From NCBI GenBank assembly GCA_019116365.1, contig DXBT01000007.1:83479-147478 (forward strand): a DNA stretch of 64,000 nt, given 5' to 3'. Of this stretch, positions 28,413-36,226 are shown piece after piece. Position 1 is the first letter of the stretch, and each line of letters opens with the position of its first letter. The notes below the pieces were generated by a model, which did no database searches, was not told where the DNA came from, and was given only the letters and a program-made list of their open reading frames with translations. Origin of the DNA: Barnesiella merdipullorum. Lineage in GTDB: Bacteria; Bacteroidota; Bacteroidia; Bacteroidales; Barnesiellaceae. The position numbers were made by a program, and so were the translations under genes.

Positions 28413-29573
28413 TTAACGGGTTGTGGCCCGGTTGTGACGTTTGCGGTAGAGCCGCTTGATCCACAGGTAGTACCCCGTGAGAGGTAGGGTGGCTCCCAGC
28501 AGGGAGGCCAGTACCCAGAGGATGCGCGAGGCGGTTCCGCCCCAGGCTCCCGTGTGTATCGAGTAAATCCAACCTCTTATCTTGCCCGAGCTGTTGCTCT
28601 CTTTGTAGAGCGATACCCCGGTAATCTGGCCCGATTGCGGGTCGAAGGTGTAGCGGTCGGTGCCGCGGATATTACCGTAGCGGTTGTTCGATACGTTGGC
28701 CGTGCCGTTGGAGATTTCGATTTTCTGGTTGCCGGGGTTCCTGGCGGCCAGCTGGTCATAGACCGATTGCCAGCAGGCAAAGGGGCTTGGCTGTGCAGCC
28801 GGTGTGTCTTTTGTTACGGGCGATTTCCCTTGCGATACTTTCTGCCCTTGTGCCGGGCTGTTTGCCGCGGGCTTGGCTGCCGCACTCGTCTCTACGCCGA
28901 ACACGGTGTAGAAGGCATTTTTGTACCAGTCGAACGACCAGGTGAGCCCTGTGAGTGCCATGACCAGTATCAGCAGCAATACGTAGATTCCGCCGGCCGC
29001 GTGCAGATCGTGCCAAAAGCGGGCTTTCCCTTTGCGCAGGGCTATCTGTATGCCATTCTTCAGCCCCTTGCGGGAGCGGGGCCACCAGATGACTATGCCC
29101 GAGAGCAGGATGATGACAAACAACAGGGTGCTGATGCCGGTAATGCGTTTTCCCCAGAAGATGCCTCCGTCGGCCGGTTGGCTGTCGAGCAGCCAGCGGT
29201 GCAGCGAAAAGACGGCCTGGTAGAAGGGCGATCGTTGCGACTGACCCTTGATTTCGCCCGTGTAGGGGTCGATATAAACCGCCGCGCCTCGGGGTGACGA
29301 GAGGTTCACTTGATAAGTGCGGTTGGGTTGTGGATAGATGGTGACACCGGTTATCGCGCCTCCTTTGACCAGTTGAGACTCGACCTTCTCGACCAGTGTG
29401 CCTACGGGCAGAGGTTGTGAGCCGGGATTCTCTACATAATAGAGATTGCGGTTGGTAAGGTGTGTAATTTCGTCCTCAAATACCAGTAGTGCACCTGTAA
29501 AACAGATGATTGTGATAATGAGACCGAAGGGAACCGCCAACCAGAGGTGAATTTTGCGGAATGTTTTTCTCAT
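28413..29573 (-). CDS. xusC: PepSY-associated TM protein (XusC-like)
   Basis: 386 residues. N-terminal TM helix with conserved histidine (RKIHLWLAVPFGLIITIICFTGALLVFEDE), PepSY-type extracytoplasmic segments, and three further TM regions (ILLSGIVIWWP; GGIYVLLLILVMALTGLTWSF; C-terminal SLLGATLPLTGYYLWIKRLYRKR). This is the PiuB/PepSY_TM family, thought to reduce or process ferric siderophores at the inner membrane. It ends the operon after the XusA-like receptor and XusB-like lipoprotein, the same order as xusABC of Bacteroides thetaiotaomicron. A Pro/Ala/Ser-rich insert lies around residues 235-265. Confidence 0.85.
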   Translation of the reverse strand: MRKTFRKIHLWLAVPFGLIITIICFTGALLVFEDEITHLTNRNLYYVENPGSQPLPVGTLVEKVESQLVKGGAITGVTIYPQPNRTYQVNLSSPRGAAVYIDPYTGEIKGQSQRSPFYQAVFSLHRWLLDSQPADGGIFWGKRITGISTLLFVIILLSGIVIWWPRSRKGLKNGIQIALRKGKARFWHDLHAAGGIYVLLLILVMALTGLTWSFDWYKNAFYTVFGVETSAAAKPAANSPAQGQKVSQGKSPVTKDTPAAQPSPFACWQSVYDQLAARNPGNQKIEISNGTANVSNNRYGNIRGTDRYTFDPQSGQITGVSLYKESNSSGKIRGWIYSIHTGAWGGTASRILWVLASLLGATLPLTGYYLWIKRLYRKRHNRATTR

Positions 29574-29601
29574 GTGTGATTCTCTTTTAACATGTAAAAT
29601 T

Positions 29602-29647
29602 AAAAAGAACCTGCGAGAATATGGTTCATCGGCAGGCTCTTTTTTTC
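29602..29647 (-). terminator. Intra-operon terminator between xusB-like and xusC-like genes
   Basis: On the minus strand GAGCCTGC pairs with GCAGGTTC (one G-T pair), followed by TTTTT. The arms are at 29632-29639 and 29607-29614. It lies in the 87-base gap, so only part of the transcription may continue into xusC. On the plus strand it is also followed by a run of seven T. Confidence 0.6.
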
Positions 29648-29660
29648 TCGTTGGCCGGGG

Positions 29661-31136
29661 TCATCGGGTTTGCAGGCGGCCCACACCGGCTACGCTTGTG
29701 GCTACGATGGTGAGTCCTTTCGAGGCGGTAGCCGAGGCGGGGTCTATTTTATATACGGTGGGATATCCGCTCGATGTGGCCACCACGACGTAGGCGTTGC
29801 CGGCTTCGTCGATGTAGGGGGTGTTGCTCAAGGCGCTGATGTCGGCGGGGAGTCCCGATACTTCGCGCAGGGTGCCGTCGCCCTGAGTGTCGAAGATGAC
29901 CAGTCGGTTGGCAGTCCCCTTGAATCCCTGGGCATCATAGGCCAGCAGCATGAAGTAGTTGCCCGTGATATACCAGCTGCGCAGGAAGGCAGCTTCGGTG
30001 CCGTCGGGGTTTTTCAAGGCTTTGTAGTAGGTGGGGTCGAAGTCGAGGGCATCCCACGAGGTCCGGGTGTCGATGCGTACGACTCCGGCCGGCAGGGTGG
30101 TCTGTTGGCGGGCATCGCTCATGGTTTTGGCATAGCTGGGCGAGAGCACATAGAGGTATCCGTCGTCGGCTTTCCACACCATTTGGTAGTATTGCGAGCG
30201 GTTGCGGCCGCAGGCATAGCTGATTTTGTCGCTCTTGACGACTTTGTGCTCGGTGAGGCTCTCGTCTTTGAAGATGGCCACCCAGCACTCGTCGGGGTAT
30301 TGGGTCCATTGCAGTTCGTTGGCGTTGTAGGCACCGCTGCCCGAGCCTCCCGACTCGGTCTTGACCAGGTCGGCGTAACCTTCGCGCACATAGCCGTGGG
30401 CCCGGCCATCGACCGTCTGTATATAGCCCCACTGGCTCAATCCCATGGGTACGGCGGCCGAGTAGAGGTAGTCGCCTACCTGCTCCAGCCCGGCAAGTGT
30501 TACATACTCGCCGTTACCGAGGAAGTTCTCGGAGCGCAGGCGGATGTCGCCGGCTCCGCTCCCGTCTTTGGCCGTCTGGTTGCGGGCGTCGATGTAGGCC
30601 GGCAGAAAGTGTTTGGGATAGTAGGTCTCGGTGAGGCTCTGGCCGTTCTTGTCGGTGTAGGTATAGCTTTGGGCATCGATGGTGCCGCTGCCCGACGAGG
30701 TGGTCATGATGTAGTCGTTGTAGAGGCCGTAGGTGGTGAATCGGCTCAGTTTGTAGGTGCGCGGGTCTTTGGCCATCTCGAAGGATGCGTTGAGGCTGTA
30801 CGAGGCGGTTTGTCCGGCCTCGCCCTGGTTGTAGTTGAGGGCAAAGAGTGACTGTTGGCCGTAGAATACCCAGTAGGTGGCACCGTCGTTCTGGGTGCCC
30901 TGTACGGTGGGAGTCACCTTGTAGTTGGGGTCATCGAGGCGGTCGGCCGTGAGTAACACGTGGGTCTCGTTGTTGCCGGTGCCTACCGAGGCGGCAATCA
31001 CATAGTTGCCCTTTGATACTTCGGTGAGTCCGGTAAGTCCTGCGGGAGTGGCGGGTCCATCCTCTTCGCACGATACGAGCCATAGGCTTGCGGCACAGAG
31101 GACAAGGGTTGTGGTTAAGAAGGAGTTCTTTTTCAT
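29661..31136 (-). CDS. xusB: DUF4374 surface lipoprotein (XusB-like siderophore binder)
   Basis: 491 residues with a lipoprotein signal (LVSC, C23) followed by acidic residues (EEDG), the pattern linked to surface export of lipoproteins in Bacteroidota. The rest is a repetitive beta-rich sequence consistent with the DUF4374 beta-propeller. XusB of B. thetaiotaomicron, a DUF4374 lipoprotein, binds ferric enterobactin at the cell surface and hands it to XusA. Order and neighbours match: the receptor gene is upstream by 51 bases and the PepSY protein follows. Ligand specificity here is inferred. Confidence 0.85.
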   Translation of the reverse strand: MKKNSFLTTTLVLCAASLWLVSCEEDGPATPAGLTGLTEVSKGNYVIAASVGTGNNETHVLLTADRLDDPNYKVTPTVQGTQNDGATYWVFYGQQSLFALNYNQGEAGQTASYSLNASFEMAKDPRTYKLSRFTTYGLYNDYIMTTSSGSGTIDAQSYTYTDKNGQSLTETYYPKHFLPAYIDARNQTAKDGSGAGDIRLRSENFLGNGEYVTLAGLEQVGDYLYSAAVPMGLSQWGYIQTVDGRAHGYVREGYADLVKTESGGSGSGAYNANELQWTQYPDECWVAIFKDESLTEHKVVKSDKISYACGRNRSQYYQMVWKADDGYLYVLSPSYAKTMSDARQQTTLPAGVVRIDTRTSWDALDFDPTYYKALKNPDGTEAAFLRSWYITGNYFMLLAYDAQGFKGTANRLVIFDTQGDGTLREVSGLPADISALSNTPYIDEAGNAYVVVATSSGYPTVYKIDPASATASKGLTIVATSVAGVGRLQTR

Positions 31137-31187
31137 GTGTGTATGAGTTTTAGTGAATAATTGTTGTTTGCGGTATTTGAGTCGGTA

Positions 31188-33623
31188 TCAGTCGCCGAAG
31201 TGAATCCGTATCTTGCCGTAGAAGGCCCGGCCCGCTTTCTGGAGGCTGAAGTTGTCGTAGAGCTTCTCGTCGGTGAAGTTGCGGCACTCGAACGACAGGT
31301 TGTAGCGCCCCTGGTGCAGGCTGTAACTGATCGAGAGGTTGTGCGAAAACTGGTCGGGAATCATGTAGGCGCTGCTGTTGGTACCTATCACCTCGGAGTT
31401 GTAGCAGAAGCTGTGCAGATACTGGTTGTCGTAGGTGAGGGTGAGCAGGTTGCCCTTGCGGCCCAGGTCGTGCCAGTAGAGGTTGATGTCGCTGTCGGCA
31501 AACATATAGGGCACGTTGGCCATGCGGGCCTTGTAGGTGAGGTTGGGCGTGGAGTTGCCTGAGCTACCGATTTGGTACTTCTCCATGTCGCGCACGTCCA
31601 TTTGCGAGAAGTTGCCGCCTATGCTCAGCCATCGGGCCAGGCTGTATCGGGCCGAGAGGTTGTAGCCCTTAGTCACTACCTTGCCATAGTTGGTGTAGGT
31701 GGCATTTTCCTTGCCGCCGCTCAGATCCTGTATGTTGCGCTGGATGTAGTCGCGGGTGTTGCGGTAGAGCAGACCGCCCTCGAGGTAGAACGAGTGCTTG
31801 CCCAGAGTGCGGGAATAGCTGAGGTTGAGGTTGACGTTGTGGCTGTTTTCGGGACGGAGGTTCACCTGTCCGCTCTCGAGGTCCTCGTCGCCAAACATCT
31901 CTTCGATGGTGGGCAGGCGGTAGGCTTTCTCGTAGGAGAGTTTGGCTTGGAGCCCGGGCAGAATGAAACAGGTGCCCGCGGCACCATAGCCGGCCTGTTG
32001 CACGGTGCGGCTAACCTGTACATAATCGGTGGCGTTGGCATCGGTTGCCACGGGGCCCGACACGTATTGGTGATAGTATTTGCCGAATATCGAGAGGTTC
32101 CACCGGTCGGAGGGCATGAGCCGGTATGAGAGGCCGGCAATGTTTTTGCGGGTCTCTTTGGCAAATTCGTTTTCAATGGCGGTGCCGGTAAGCAGCGAGG
32201 CGTTGGTGCGGTGGAAGGCGTTCCACACGTTGTTGAAGGTGAGGGTATTGGCTCGGTTGATGCGGTAGTTGAGGGTGAGGGTGGTGTTCCAGTTGTCGTT
32301 GTGGGCCCGGGCATACTGTTCGCTCTGTTCGCCCCGACCGTTGGTGTTGGGCCGGCGTTGGCCGAACCAGTTGTAGCGATAGCTGGCGGTATCGATATGG
32401 GTGGTGATGTTGCGGTTGTAGTTGACCGTGAGAGTGAGGTCGAGCCCGCGGGTGAGCAGGTTGCGCTTGCTGTATTCGAGCGAGGGCATGAGCGAGTAGC
32501 CCCGGCGATGTTTCTCGCCGAAGACGGTGTGTTGCCGCACGCCGGTCTGTATCTCTTTGTACATGTGTGAGTAGGTGAATCCCAGCATGAGGCGGTCGGC
32601 CCACGGTTTGCCGGTAACCCCGGCTTTGGCCACGACGGCCTCGTTGTGATAGGTGTCGTTGAAGCGTTTGACGCGGAACACCTCGTCGGTAATAATCGAC
32701 GAGCCGTCGTCGTTCCATTGCTCCACATGATCGGCATCGATGCGGTAGTCGTTGTCGGAGTAGTTTTGGAAGAGGTTGACCTCGTAGGTGAGTCCGTTTT
32801 TGAAACTTTGCCCGATGTTGACATGCGATTTGTGGGTGTTGAACGAACCGTAGGAGTAGGCGGCATCGAGGAACCAGTTGCGTCGCTGCTTGTTGGTGAC
32901 GATGTTGATGACCCCGCCGATGGCGTCGGTGCCGAATCCTACGGGCACCACCCCTTTGTAGATTTCGATGCGGTCGGCAAAACTGATGGGGATATTGTTC
33001 AGCCCGAAAGAGCTGCCCACGCCCTCTTGCGGTACGCCGTCGATAAAGACTTTCACATGCTTGCCGCTGAAACCGTCGAGCATGAGTTGCATGTCGGAGC
33101 CTACGCCTCCCGATTCGCGCAGCTTCATGCCGGGGGCTTTGGCCAGTGCGTCGCTCAGGTTCTTGGTCGAGTTCTGCATCTCGCGGGTATCGACGGCCAC
33201 GGCGTTGTAGGCCGAGTTTTTCACGCGGTTCACTCCTGTGGAGACGACGGTCACCTCGTCGAGTGCCTGGGCTCGGGGAGTGAGGGTTACATCGATCTGG
33301 GTGTGCTGGTCCGGTTTGAGCGAGACCTTTTTCTCGAACGGTTCGTAGCCGATGGCCGAGACGGCCAGGGTATATTCGCCCGCCCGGGCTTTGAGCCGGT
33401 AACGTCCCTGTTCGTCGGTAGTGCCACCCACGGGGCTCCCTTTCAGATAGATGGTAGCAAAATCGACAACTCTCTTTTCGCCCGCCTCGAAAGCGACGAC
33501 TTGTCCCGAGAGCAGCGTCCCGGCCGAGTGGTCCCCTTTGTGATGGTTACGCTTGGCTTGCAGGGGAAATATGAGTAACAGAGTGATAAACAGTGAGAAA
33601 AGTGTCGATAGTTTAGCTTTCAC
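31188..33623 (-). CDS. xusA: TonB-dependent siderophore-type receptor (XusA-like)
   Basis: 811 residues from a GTG at 33623. Signal peptide (about 1-22), a carboxypeptidase-regulatory-like domain (SGQVVAFEAGEKRVVDFATIYLKGS...; about 35-115), a plug with VTVVSTGVNRVKNSAYNAVAV and the IDGVPQEGVGSSFG segment, and a 22-strand-type barrel ending in a Phe-containing beta strand (AFYGKIRIHFGD). The frame is open to an ATG at 33683, but that lies upstream of the predicted promoter core (33656-33663), so the GTG is preferred. Predicted to import a ferric xenosiderophore with the two genes downstream. Confidence 0.88.
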   Translation of the reverse strand: MKAKLSTLFSLFITLLLIFPLQAKRNHHKGDHSAGTLLSGQVVAFEAGEKRVVDFATIYLKGSPVGGTTDEQGRYRLKARAGEYTLAVSAIGYEPFEKKVSLKPDQHTQIDVTLTPRAQALDEVTVVSTGVNRVKNSAYNAVAVDTREMQNSTKNLSDALAKAPGMKLRESGGVGSDMQLMLDGFSGKHVKVFIDGVPQEGVGSSFGLNNIPISFADRIEIYKGVVPVGFGTDAIGGVINIVTNKQRRNWFLDAAYSYGSFNTHKSHVNIGQSFKNGLTYEVNLFQNYSDNDYRIDADHVEQWNDDGSSIITDEVFRVKRFNDTYHNEAVVAKAGVTGKPWADRLMLGFTYSHMYKEIQTGVRQHTVFGEKHRRGYSLMPSLEYSKRNLLTRGLDLTLTVNYNRNITTHIDTASYRYNWFGQRRPNTNGRGEQSEQYARAHNDNWNTTLTLNYRINRANTLTFNNVWNAFHRTNASLLTGTAIENEFAKETRKNIAGLSYRLMPSDRWNLSIFGKYYHQYVSGPVATDANATDYVQVSRTVQQAGYGAAGTCFILPGLQAKLSYEKAYRLPTIEEMFGDEDLESGQVNLRPENSHNVNLNLSYSRTLGKHSFYLEGGLLYRNTRDYIQRNIQDLSGGKENATYTNYGKVVTKGYNLSARYSLARWLSIGGNFSQMDVRDMEKYQIGSSGNSTPNLTYKARMANVPYMFADSDINLYWHDLGRKGNLLTLTYDNQYLHSFCYNSEVIGTNSSAYMIPDQFSHNLSISYSLHQGRYNLSFECRNFTDEKLYDNFSLQKAGRAFYGKIRIHFGD

Positions 33624-33655
33624 GTCCGAAATGGTTTTTATTTGGTAATTCGCTG

Positions 33656-33687
33656 CAAAGTTATGGAGCCCCCCCAAAGGCACACAA
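33656..33687 (-). promoter_or_regulatory. Promoter of the xus-like operon
   Basis: On the minus strand TTG (33685-33687), a 21-base spacer and TAACTTTG (33656-33663). It implies a short 5' leader and a GTG start at 33623. I found no recognisable Fur-type inverted repeat around it. Confidence 0.55.
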
Positions 33688-33809
33688 TCGCATGTTATAG
33701 GTATTGTAGGGCCGGTATCTCCCTATTCATGGTTAAAGAGGGTGGGTTGCCATTTGGTTGACCGGGCCCGAAAGAGAGTGCCGTTATGGAAAAACAGCTC
33801 CTCGATGAG

Positions 33810-33840
33810 TTGTAACTTCCATTCTTTTTGTGTATGTTTG
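33810..33840 (+). promoter_or_regulatory. Promoter abutting the small secreted-protein gene
   Basis: TTG (33810-33812), a 20-base spacer and TATGTTTG (33833-33840). The ATG of the next gene is at 33845, only 4 bases further, so transcription would begin at or near the start codon. Confidence 0.6.
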
Positions 33841-33844
33841 CAGC

Positions 33845-34129
33845 ATGAAAGGTTTTGTAAAACATCTGCTTGTACTCTCGCTTGCCCTGGTATTGGGGTG
33901 GGGCTCGGCGCTGTTGCATGTGGCCGAGGTGGAGCAGATGCACGAGACCTCGAGTAGCTACACGCTGGTCGATCACGAAACTCCTTCGCATCCGCTCCAG
34001 AATTTTGTAGCCATTGTTCCGGCCGAGCGTATTGCCGTGGTGAATACGGTGCGGTTCCCCTCGTCGCCGGTGGCCGAGCGTATAGGAAGTAACACTGTAT
34101 TTGCATCGGCACAGCAGTGCTGTTGTTAG
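33845..34129 (+). CDS. Small secreted or anchored protein with a C-terminal Cys cluster
   Basis: 94 residues from MKGFVKHLLVLSLALVLGWG; the N-terminus is a signal peptide or membrane anchor. The remainder has no domain I recognise and ends QQCCC, a possible metal- or thiol-reactive tail. The promoter lies so close that the mRNA may be leaderless. It is divergent from the xus-like operon, 222 bases away. It may be unrelated to iron; function unknown. The roughly 270 bases downstream (34130-34402) hold only a small hairpin (GGCAGG/CCTGCC, 34242-34258). Confidence 0.6.
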   Translation: MKGFVKHLLVLSLALVLGWGSALLHVAEVEQMHETSSSYTLVDHETPSHPLQNFVAIVPAERIAVVNTVRFPSSPVAERIGSNTVFASAQQCCC

Positions 34130-34402
34130 CTCACAGCCCTTCGAGAGAAGTCGATCAGGCACGACTACGAGGGGTATAAGGCCCAGATGTGTTCACACGG
34201 GCATTATCTCTATTCACTTTGTCAAATGCTAATTTAGCGGGGGCAGGTAACTCCTGCCAGTTGACAGAAGCCGGTTGCCGCTTCTGGTTCGCTTGTCGTA
34301 TCGATGGGATACGGCAGGGCGACTCCCCGTGTATGGTCGTGGGGAAAGGCACCGAATAGCTTTTTGAACACATATTACCCAACTTATTAGCATTGAAAGA
34401 AA

Positions 34403-34936
34403 ATGGAAAATAAAGAGAAAGAGACTACTGTGTCTAAATTTGCCGAAAACCCCTATGTAGAAATCAAGAAAAAAGTATCGATGGCCGGTGTTGTCTCGAT
34501 TGTTATTGCCGTGGCTGTTTTTGTAGCTTCGGCCGTTATCTCCGATCCGCAATCGTCGCTCAAACTCTTCCTGATTGTGGTGGGTGCCTGTGCCCTTATC
34601 TATGGCCTCATCAAGGTGGCTGTGGGCAATAAGGTGGCGGTGTGCCGGGAAAACGGCAAGGTGATGAAAAAACACGAACTTCTCTTCGAGAGTGGTGAGG
34701 TGTCGCGCCTGAAACAGATGGTCGAGACTGGTAACTTCCAGTCGATAGGTTCGCTGCCCCGCGCCGTAGGTCACAAGGCTGGTGCCAAACTGACGCTCTT
34801 TATCGACGATGAACAAAGTTTTGCCACGGCTCAGGTTTCGGAGTTTATTCCGTTTGACTATGAACCGGTGATGTCTCCCATGAGTTACAACGGCGAGAGT
34901 GTGAAAGCTATTGCCGCCCTTACTAAAGCCGCATAA
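34403..34936 (+). CDS. Membrane protein of unknown function with two TM helices
   Basis: 177 residues: a charged N-terminus (MENKEKETTVSKF), two adjacent TM helices (about 28-45 and 54-72), then a soluble, mostly beta domain (about 75-177) with LFIDDEQSFATAQVSEFIPFDYEP. The layout resembles small PH-like membrane proteins but I do not recognise the family. Monocistronic; hairpins follow at 34952-34968 and 35006-35045. Confidence 0.75.
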   Translation: MENKEKETTVSKFAENPYVEIKKKVSMAGVVSIVIAVAVFVASAVISDPQSSLKLFLIVVGACALIYGLIKVAVGNKVAVCRENGKVMKKHELLFESGEVSRLKQMVETGNFQSIGSLPRAVGHKAGAKLTLFIDDEQSFATAQVSEFIPFDYEPVMSPMSYNGESVKAIAALTKAA

Positions 34937-35005
34937 ATCGTTTTTTTGCCAGGATGATTTCCTGGCCCCCTTTGTTATTGGGCCAAAAAGGGGAAGGGAA
35001 AAGAG

Positions 35006-35045
35006 ATGATACGATCTTACTCTATCCTATATCCTATCGTATCAT
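35006..35045. repeat. Perfect 10-bp inverted repeat with a 20-base loop
   Basis: ATGATACGAT (35006-35015) and ATCGTATCAT (35036-35045), with a pyrimidine-rich loop. It lies in the convergent gap before another terminator-like hairpin at 35059. Confidence 0.55.
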
Positions 35046-35058
35046 TGTTTGTTTGTTC

Positions 35059-35100
35059 AAATGCCTTCTGCGCCAAATCTGGTGCGGGAGGCATTTCTTT
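35059..35100. terminator. Terminator between convergent genes
   Basis: AAATGCCT (35059-35066) pairs with AGGCATTT (35089-35096), with GCGCCA/TGGTGC pairing inside, followed by CTTTTC. Confidence 0.65.
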
Positions 35101-35116
35101 TCTTGCTCGACTTCTG

Positions 35117-36025
35117 TTATAGGAATAGGGTGATCAGGGGAATACTCATGACCGAGAACAGGGTGGTAATGAAAGTCCCTTCGGCCATAATCTCTTCGCC
35201 GTTTTCATATTTGATGCAAAACAGGGTGCCATACGAGGCGACGGGCATGGCTGCCAGCACAACATTGATGTTGGCTATGGTCTCGTCGATGTGGCAGAGT
35301 CGGGAGAGGAAGAGGATGAGCAGGGGTATCAGCATGAGACGCAGGACCGACATCAGGTAGATGGAGGGGTTGCCAAACATGCGGCGAATGGGAACCTGGG
35401 CAATCGATGAGCCTATGATGAGCAGGGCGGCCGGTACGGTCACGTTGCCCAGCAGGTGGAAGGGGGTGCTGATGACACGGGGTGGAATCCAGCCTGTGAC
35501 GACGATGAGGATGGAGAGGTATGACGCTATCATGGCCGGGCTGTAGAGCGTGCTCCAGTCGAAACGCATTTTGTCCTGGCCGCCCGAGATGAAGAGCGTA
35601 CCAAACACGAATATCAACAGCGTGCTGGGGAAGTTGAGGATGCAGGCATAAAACACGGCACTGGGCCCGAAGATGGAGGCTACGATGGGATAGCCTATGA
35701 AGCCTACGTTGCCGAAGGCCAGCATGAAACTGTAAATGCCCCGGTCGGTGGGCTTGACGGGCATGTACCGCGGGAGCAGAAACGAAGCGCCTATCAGAAC
35801 GATGTAGGTGGCAAACCCTACGACGAGCAGGGGGAGAATGAGATTCTTGTCGGGGAGTGTGTCGCCCATGACCGACGAGAGTATCAGGCAGGGGCATGTG
35901 ATATTGATGACCAGCTCCGAGAGCTTGCGGTCGAAGGCTGCATCCATCATCCCCCGTTTACTTGAATAATAGCCGACGATTACCAGTGAGAAGAGGATAA
36001 TCATCTGCGTGACAATTGCATCCAT
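35117..36025 (-). CDS. AEC-family transporter (auxin efflux carrier type)
   Basis: 302 residues and about 10 TM helices, a secondary transporter of the AEC/BART superfamily. The N-terminus MDAIVTQMIILFSLVIVGYYSSKRGMMD and the ITCPCLILSS motif are family-typical. Bacterial members move malate, malonate or other carboxylates; the substrate is unknown. The open frame extends far upstream, but the ATG at 36025 is the only start that gives the family N-terminus. CAAAGATA at 36051-36058 is its -7 element. Divergent from the aminotransferase gene. Confidence 0.9.
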   Translation of the reverse strand: MDAIVTQMIILFSLVIVGYYSSKRGMMDAAFDRKLSELVINITCPCLILSSVMGDTLPDKNLILPLLVVGFATYIVLIGASFLLPRYMPVKPTDRGIYSFMLAFGNVGFIGYPIVASIFGPSAVFYACILNFPSTLLIFVFGTLFISGGQDKMRFDWSTLYSPAMIASYLSILIVVTGWIPPRVISTPFHLLGNVTVPAALLIIGSSIAQVPIRRMFGNPSIYLMSVLRLMLIPLLILFLSRLCHIDETIANINVVLAAMPVASYGTLFCIKYENGEEIMAEGTFITTLFSVMSIPLITLFL

Positions 36026-36102
36026 GAAATCCTTTACCTTAAAAAACGTGCAAAGATACATAAATATCGGGTAAATATGGTCGGTTTGTGCCCGAGTTTG
36101 CC

Positions 36103-36195
36103 TATCTTTGTAGAAGATAGGAGTCGGTTCGGCATAGATAAACCTCGAAAACTGCGTTCTCGGTTTCCCTCTGCGCTCACCTTTTGCTATCTTTG
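36103..36195 (+). promoter_or_regulatory. Tandem promoter-like segments before the aminotransferase gene
   Basis: CTATCTTTGTAGAAG occurs twice, at 36102-36116 and 36187-36201, exactly 85 bases apart; each contains TATCTTTG. The second, with TTTC at 36164-36167 and a 20-base spacer, is the better promoter and lies 31 bases before the ATG. Bases 36146-36195 match the porQ promoter repeat at 41 of 50 positions. Confidence 0.65.
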
Positions 36196-36226
36196 TAGAA
36201 GTATAAAACCTAAAACAGCTATTCTC

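Noticed and set aside
31188..33683. Start of the XusA-like receptor at ATG 33683
   Set aside because: That ATG lies upstream of the -7 element at 33656-33663, and the GTG at 33623 begins directly on a signal peptide.
33624..33844. Fur box at the xus-like promoter
   Set aside because: I looked for a GATAATGATAATCATTATC-like inverted repeat and found none; regulation by iron remains an inference.
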